Source: Halocaridina rubra (Eukaryota; Arthropoda; Malacostraca; Decapoda; Atyidae). Taken from it: a stretch of DNA of 64,000 nucleotides. The notes beneath the pieces are model-generated. The model was not told where the DNA came from, made no database searches, and saw only the letters and a list, made by a program, of their open reading frames with translations. Below are positions 59,386 through 64,000 of this stretch, piece after piece (the stretch's first letter is position 1; each line of letters starts with the position of its first letter). The position numbers and the translations under genes were made by a program. The stretch lies in the NCBI GenBank assembly GCA_037179515.1, contig JAXCGZ010020819.1, forward strand, positions 45,001-109,000, read 5' to 3'.

Positions 59386-59935
59386 GCAAGAATCTACAGG
59401 GTTTAAAATATTTCTTATTGAATATACACTATTAAATGCTTGGTAGGCAAAATTGTAATAAGGTAGGTGGTAATTATTTCTCTATTCTTTCATAAACTAG
59501 ATACTGGGTAAATAGAAGAGAAAATTGAATAAGCTTACAATTAAATGTAAAATGATCTAAAACAAATTCATTTTTACCCATTTATATTTTCTAGAAACAG
59601 TTGTCTAGTCAATGAACTGAAAATTTTGACACATGTACCAAATTATCTAGGGAAATTAGCACCTTTATTGGCAAGGTGTGTGGATATAGCCCCAAAGCTT
59701 TATTTGCAGAGAAAAGCCTCGTTGACAAAGCAGCTTGTGTGAGAGAAGCCCAGGAGAATGTAACTACAGTACCAAAGCAGAGGGTATAGAGCAATGGAAA
59801 GTGACAAGATGCAGTCAGAGATGATACTCTAATATATAATATTAACAGTAAACTGTTCACCTGATGTTAAACTCTTTTATCTGCATCTACATTTACCTGG
59901 CTCTGGAGTAACTGAAACGACTACATACATAAGTT

Positions 59936-60334
59936 TCACAGAGCAGGAGGAGGAGGTGGAGGGGTATGATGGTGGAGATAATGCGGCTGGATTCTGGTTG
60001 GCACGGAATAGTTCTCGTGAAGGCTATTGTGCGTTCCATCCAGCGTTTCCAATATCATATTAGTAGGGGTAGTAGGTGTCACTTCATCTCCAGAAGTAGT
60101 GGTAGTGGTGTTGGTGAAGTTAGTAGGTGGTGATAGCGGTGTAAGGGGGGTAGAAGTTGACTTTGGGGGGATGGGTGGAGGAGGAGGAGTGCGATGGTTG
60201 CGTGGAGAAAGCAACGGTGGGGTGGTTGGTGTAGACGCTGGTAAGCCGTTGCTAAGGCCGTCACCACTACTACTGCAGACATCCGTATCATCACCCAAGA
60301 ACTGATCAGATCCATACATGGCAGGAGAGTGGCA
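59936..60334 (-). CDS. Proline-rich terminal coding exon of an unidentified second gene
   Basis: Open frame of 132 codons ending in TGA at 59936-59938, with a plausible acceptor (TTCAAACAG) just before 60334. It reads CHSPAMYGSDQFLGDDTDVC, a serine/glycine stretch, then RTPPPPPIPPKS (an SH3-ligand-like PxxPxK), a Thr/Pro-rich segment and a C-terminus of six prolines, Ala, Leu. Base composition is clearly GC-richer than the AT-rich surroundings, as for the dynein exons. AATAAA-type signals occur downstream at about 59663-59668 and 59699-59704 (minus strand). Such tails occur in signalling and cytoskeletal adaptors, for instance Ras-GEFs of the SOS type, but nothing here identifies the family. 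Upstream exons are probably beyond the right edge. An alternative is a chance ORF in a (TCC/ACC)-rich repeat. Confidence 0.55.
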   Translation of the reverse strand, partial: CHSPAMYGSDQFLGDDTDVCSSSGDGLSNGLPASTPTTPPLLSPRNHRTPPPPPIPPKSTSTPLTPLSPPTNFTNTTTTTSGDEVTPTTPTNMILETLDGTHNSLHENYSVPTRIQPHYLHHHTPPPPPPAL

Positions 60335-60729
60335 CTGTTTGAAGGTATTTATTAGACAAAGTACACAGAACTCCAGAACAAACTATGCCACCACCAAACT
60401 CTAGCCCAGATTAACCTGTCAACATTACTGATCAAGATTTTAGCTTATATAATAAACATAGGAGAGATAAACTGCATGAACGTACCACTTTATGACATAC
60501 AAAAAGAAACATATCAAATTAGACAGTGTAACTAGAAAGTTATCTAACACCTCTCTAATACTAACCAATTAAACCATTGTTTTTTCCAATTAAAACAAAT
60601 CAATTCCCTATTTATGCATATAATGCAGAAAGTAAAAATAAGGTAAGATAAGAAATCTAGAAAAACTTACATGAACTTAGTAATAAGTAACTATACAAAA
60701 CTCAATATGCAAGAATCATAAACAAAACT

Positions 60730-60890
60730 AATTTGGGGATTGCTGTACCATAGTGGTTAGAATACTCGAGTCGGAAGGTGAATGACCCACAACTGAGCCC
60801 ACAATGGGCAGGTAGGAAGGGCATCCAGCCTTAATTTCCCAACTCCAATTTGTCTGTGTCCAACCCCATAACAGGAGATTATTGAAATAT
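60730..60890 (+). mobile_element. tRNA-derived SINE copy
   Basis: Head TGCTGTACCATAGTGGTTAG, then TAGGAAGGGCATCCAGCCTT and CTCCAATTTGTCTGTGTCCA. About 400 bp upstream of the proline-rich exon in its transcript. Confidence 0.8.
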
Positions 60891-61149
60891 CCATTCATAT
60901 TTTCATATTCATTGAAATCTGAGGTAAAATTCTCTTAACGATCAGGGAGGAAGATGAACTGAATGAACCATAGTTAAATAAGGCTACCAATCCCTAACAT
61001 TTGCAAAGGTTTTTGGTGAATAGTAACTTTCTAAACCATTTATTGGAAATAACTAGATAAACAAAAATTCCATGAGGGAAAGCTAATTATGCAATCAATC
61101 CCATATCATGATATGAAGCATTGATATAGATGGTATTAAAATATCTAAG

Positions 61150-61325
61150 CACTAGCAGAGCAGTGCTTAGAGCACCCAACTTGGGGGTCACAGACAGCAT
61201 TCACAACCACCGTGAGGTGTAACGAAAGGCATCCAGCCTTAAATTCCCAGCTCCAACCTGTTTGTGTCCAGCCTCATTCAAATGGGGATTAAGAGCGACA
61301 CATAAAATAAACAACAACAAACAAT
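61150..61325 (+). mobile_element. tRNA-derived SINE copy
   Basis: Head GCAGAGCAGTGCTTAGAGCA, body AAAGGCATCCAGCCTTAAAT, end GGGGATTAAGAGCGACACAT then an A-rich tail. Confidence 0.8.
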
Positions 61326-61329
61326 ATCT

Positions 61330-63640
61330 AAGGAATGCTGCACATGCTACCATCGTATGGACGAGATGTCCATGATGTTGTTCCTCTGGGTAAACATTTT
61401 CTCTGTAAATTAATATGCAAAGGATTCTGTGTACATGCATGATTCTCTGACAATGTAAACAAATAAATACCTCCTCCACATTGTAAACACTGATTAAATA
61501 GAGGTGAGCGAGGGGACTGGAAAGTCTCAGCTTTGTAGTTTCCCAGCACAAAGTAGTTCTTTTTTTTCTTTTGCAATGACTTAGCCACCCCCCTTATAGG
61601 GGGAATATGGCTCTAACATATCGAATCATACAGACAACCTGGACAAAACCTTGCCTAAGTTCATGCACAGATATCATGTACTGCATTCTAGTAATTAGTA
61701 ATATTTATGTAAACATTAGCAAATTCCAATTCCTCGTAAAATATTCTTGAAATGTGGAAGGGAAGCTCCCAACAATCACCAATTACTGTAAGCACGCTCA
61801 CCTTATTTACTATCTTTACAAGAAAGGAAAAGCCCTTAGGGACATTTTTTCTCACTTATGAGTGCCTCCACTAATTCTATCAAGTTCTTTACCAAACTTA
61901 TGCATAAATTTGATACCTTAGAGGCAAAACCCATAACAGAAAACACACATTATCCGACATAAACTAGTTATGAAGGATCATCCAAGATTATTTCAATGTA
62001 AATATATAAGACCAAAACTGAATATGGCATGTACATGGAAATATAAATTTAAGGTATGAAGGGAATGCATGCTTACACAGCAAATGCTGAAAGAGCTTTT
62101 ATCAAGGAATTCTTCTTGAGGAGTACAATACTTATGTTTTCCACAAGGGGAACACAATATTGCACCGACAGATATACACACACATAAACATCCAACACAG
62201 TGTCAGGCACTCTCAAAATTCCTTTTCTATATTGGCACAATGACAAAATTGGTAAAAAAAAAAAAATCTGCTACTGAGGAACGGAAAAAACTGTAGATTC
62301 TTTAAGTACAACGATATGTTTGTGTATGGAACTATAGCTTCAGAGGGTGAAAAAAATTATTCTTCCATTATTGATAAGATGAGAAAGAAGAAACAATGCC
62401 ATAGAAGGAAAGTGGGGAATGCCAGCAGCAGCCATCAACTTTGACTAAGCCACATACCAAAACAAGAACTTCTCCTTATTTTAGTATAAACAGAGGAAGC
62501 CTTTACTGCTTGTGAAAAACTTGATTCTGTAGTTTCATAACTTTGTTTAAAAACTATGTCCTAAACAATGGCTAGCTTGGTAGTCTAAAAGGACTAACTA
62601 CAACAATCAAAGATCCACCATCACTGAAATGTGAATGCAAACACCATAAGAGTGACAGAGTCGCTTGTTTAAAATTTTTCTTATATTTGTTTATCTTTAC
62701 AAAAGAAAAACTCTAAGGTTACAGTTGAATTGCATATAACCAACCCCCAGTCGCTGCCATTGCACCACAATGTAAATTCTGAGTAATTATTGTGAAATAT
62801 ATCATTATCTAGTATCAATTCCAAAAACTAACCATGCACATTTCCCCATATAACCCAGGGAGGGGTAATGGCTAGAATCATGGAGGGGAAAAGCGATGAG
62901 AAAGTAGGAAATGAGTATAAAGAACTTTCAGGGAAAGTAACGAGTTTAGAAGACAATACAAAAAATAAGGAAAGAGAAATGAGAGGAGGAAAGTCGGGGA
63001 ACTAAAATGGGACAATAACATACTCAGAGAGAATATAAATAATTTAGAAAAGAGAAATAATATACATGAGGAGAGACAGTAAATAAAAAAAAAGAAGTGA
63101 AATACTTGAAGCAGAAAAGGCCTGTAGAATAGAAGTTCAAAATAGTGGGTAGTTAACAAGCTGGTGGATCTGAAAATAGTGGTCAACGTTTGAAGCTTCA
63201 TAAGAAAATTTTGAAGGATGCAAGAAAGAACTTTTCTAGTGTAAGAATAGTTGATAATTGAATATTGTTAAGCAACCAACAGTAAATGCAAACAACATTT
63301 ATAGTTTTAGGGAAAGATAAGTGTTAGAGTGAAAAAGTAAATAAAAAACATACGACTAGGAGAAAAATCTAGATGAACAAGTTGATATAAAAGTGAGATA
63401 GTAAACAGGGACACAAAAAAACTTTTTTTCAGCATACTCAAAGTGGTGAGAAAATAATCTATTGTAAATATTGAGGGAATAAATTATCACACTTAAAAAA
63501 AGGAATCTTAGGTCCTTGTAAAAGTGATTTAGCACATCTATCACGAAAGAGAACCACTGTGTGTTGCAATAACACCAAAAAATCTCTTCAAAATAAGTGA
63601 AAACATATTCTCAAGGGAAGCAAAATATCAGTGTTGATAT
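61330..63640. other. Probable intron or flank of the second gene, nothing firm
   Basis: AT-rich with purine-rich stretches (62880-63060). A short cysteine-bearing minus-strand frame lies near 62070-62180. No exon can be supported. Confidence 0.4.
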
Positions 63641-63644
63641 ATTT

Positions 63645-63790
63645 TTCTATGTGACACCGGGACAGGCAAAGAAAATTTCCCTCATGGTGCCTGGGCACCA
63701 AGAAAATATTTAAGAAAAATAAGAGTAACTGAGATGGAGAGTGTTATGACTTGTCAGATGTGAAAGGATAGTAAGAGATGTGTTATGAAT
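63645..63790 (+). repeat. Dispersed repeat, copy of 45525-45660
   Basis: GTGACACCGGGACAGGC, GGTGCCTGGGCACCAAGAAA, AACTGAGATGGAGAGTGTTA. CTGGGCACCAAG lies next to GGTGCC, giving a small hairpin. Confidence 0.6.
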
Positions 63791-64000
63791 ACTTCAGAAT
63801 ATGCGGTGTAGAAATAGGCATAGGAAAAGAACTGAAACTGAAGGAGCCTTAGCATAGAGCTGTCCTGGTCAGTCCTATTTCAGTCCAAATTACTTTCAAT
63901 AGTAGTTACAATGATCCCACTTAGCAAAAATACTTCCACAAGCCAATTAGTGAAAGGTTTTCAGTGCATCTTGAAATGTCAATACAAATGTAATGCAATT

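Noticed and set aside
60027..60305. Plus-strand Val/Gly-rich frame opposite the proline-rich exon
   Set aside because: Antisense shadow of proline/threonine codons; the minus strand has a stop, an acceptor and motif-like content.
62878..63201. 107-codon Phe/Leu/Ser-rich minus-strand frame resembling a membrane protein
   Set aside because: It is the antisense of a purine-rich GA tract; low complexity explains the hydrophobic look.

Overview
The window is eukaryotic nuclear DNA from an arthropod, most likely a decapod crustacean. That placement is an inference. It rests on an intron-rich, arthropod-type cytoplasmic dynein gene, about 2.7 kb of very long (TA)n arrays in 15 blocks, many copies of a tRNA-derived SINE, and several non-LTR retrotransposon and Tc1/mariner-type relics. 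No bacterial-style genes, operons or CRISPR arrays are present.

The main content (44911 down to 1703, minus strand) is the 5' half of the gene for cytoplasmic dynein 1 heavy chain. I could join 34 coding exons with GT-AG introns and consistent phase. The start ATG is at 44911 and has an in-frame TAA three codons upstream. The exons sum to 6585 nt, or 2195 codons, with no frameshift or internal stop. They encode the N-terminal tail, the linker and a complete-looking AAA1 ATPase module: Walker A at about residues 1896-1903, Walker B at about 1941-1952, sensor I Asn at about 2007. They stop at the start of AAA2. The rest of the motor (AAA2 to AAA6, stalk, C-terminus) must lie beyond the left edge. 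Intron 15 is the largest, at 8.65 kb.

Introns carry most of the mobile DNA. There are about 19 tRNA-SINE copies inside the gene region. Intron 6 has a cluster of 5'-truncated LINE copies that end in (CA)n. Intron 8 has a degenerate endonuclease/reverse-transcriptase LINE. Intron 20 has a Tc1-like transposase relic. Intron 18 has a tandem array of about 60 bp units that repeats the exon 18 donor site roughly ten times.

From 45 to 59.5 kb the window is intergenic: a LINE RT/RNase H relic (46.3-47.3 kb), diverged repeats, and a set of foldback (inverted-repeat) elements flanked by or enclosing (TA)n arrays at 51.2-51.9, 56.8-57.3, 58.4-59.0 and 59.0-59.4 kb.

At 59936-60334, minus strand, is a GC-richer proline-rich exon with a stop codon. 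It looks like the last coding exon of a second minus-strand gene whose other exons lie to the right. I could not identify this gene; its SH3-ligand-like motifs suggest a signalling or cytoskeletal adaptor tail. No functional link between the two genes can be read from the sequence.
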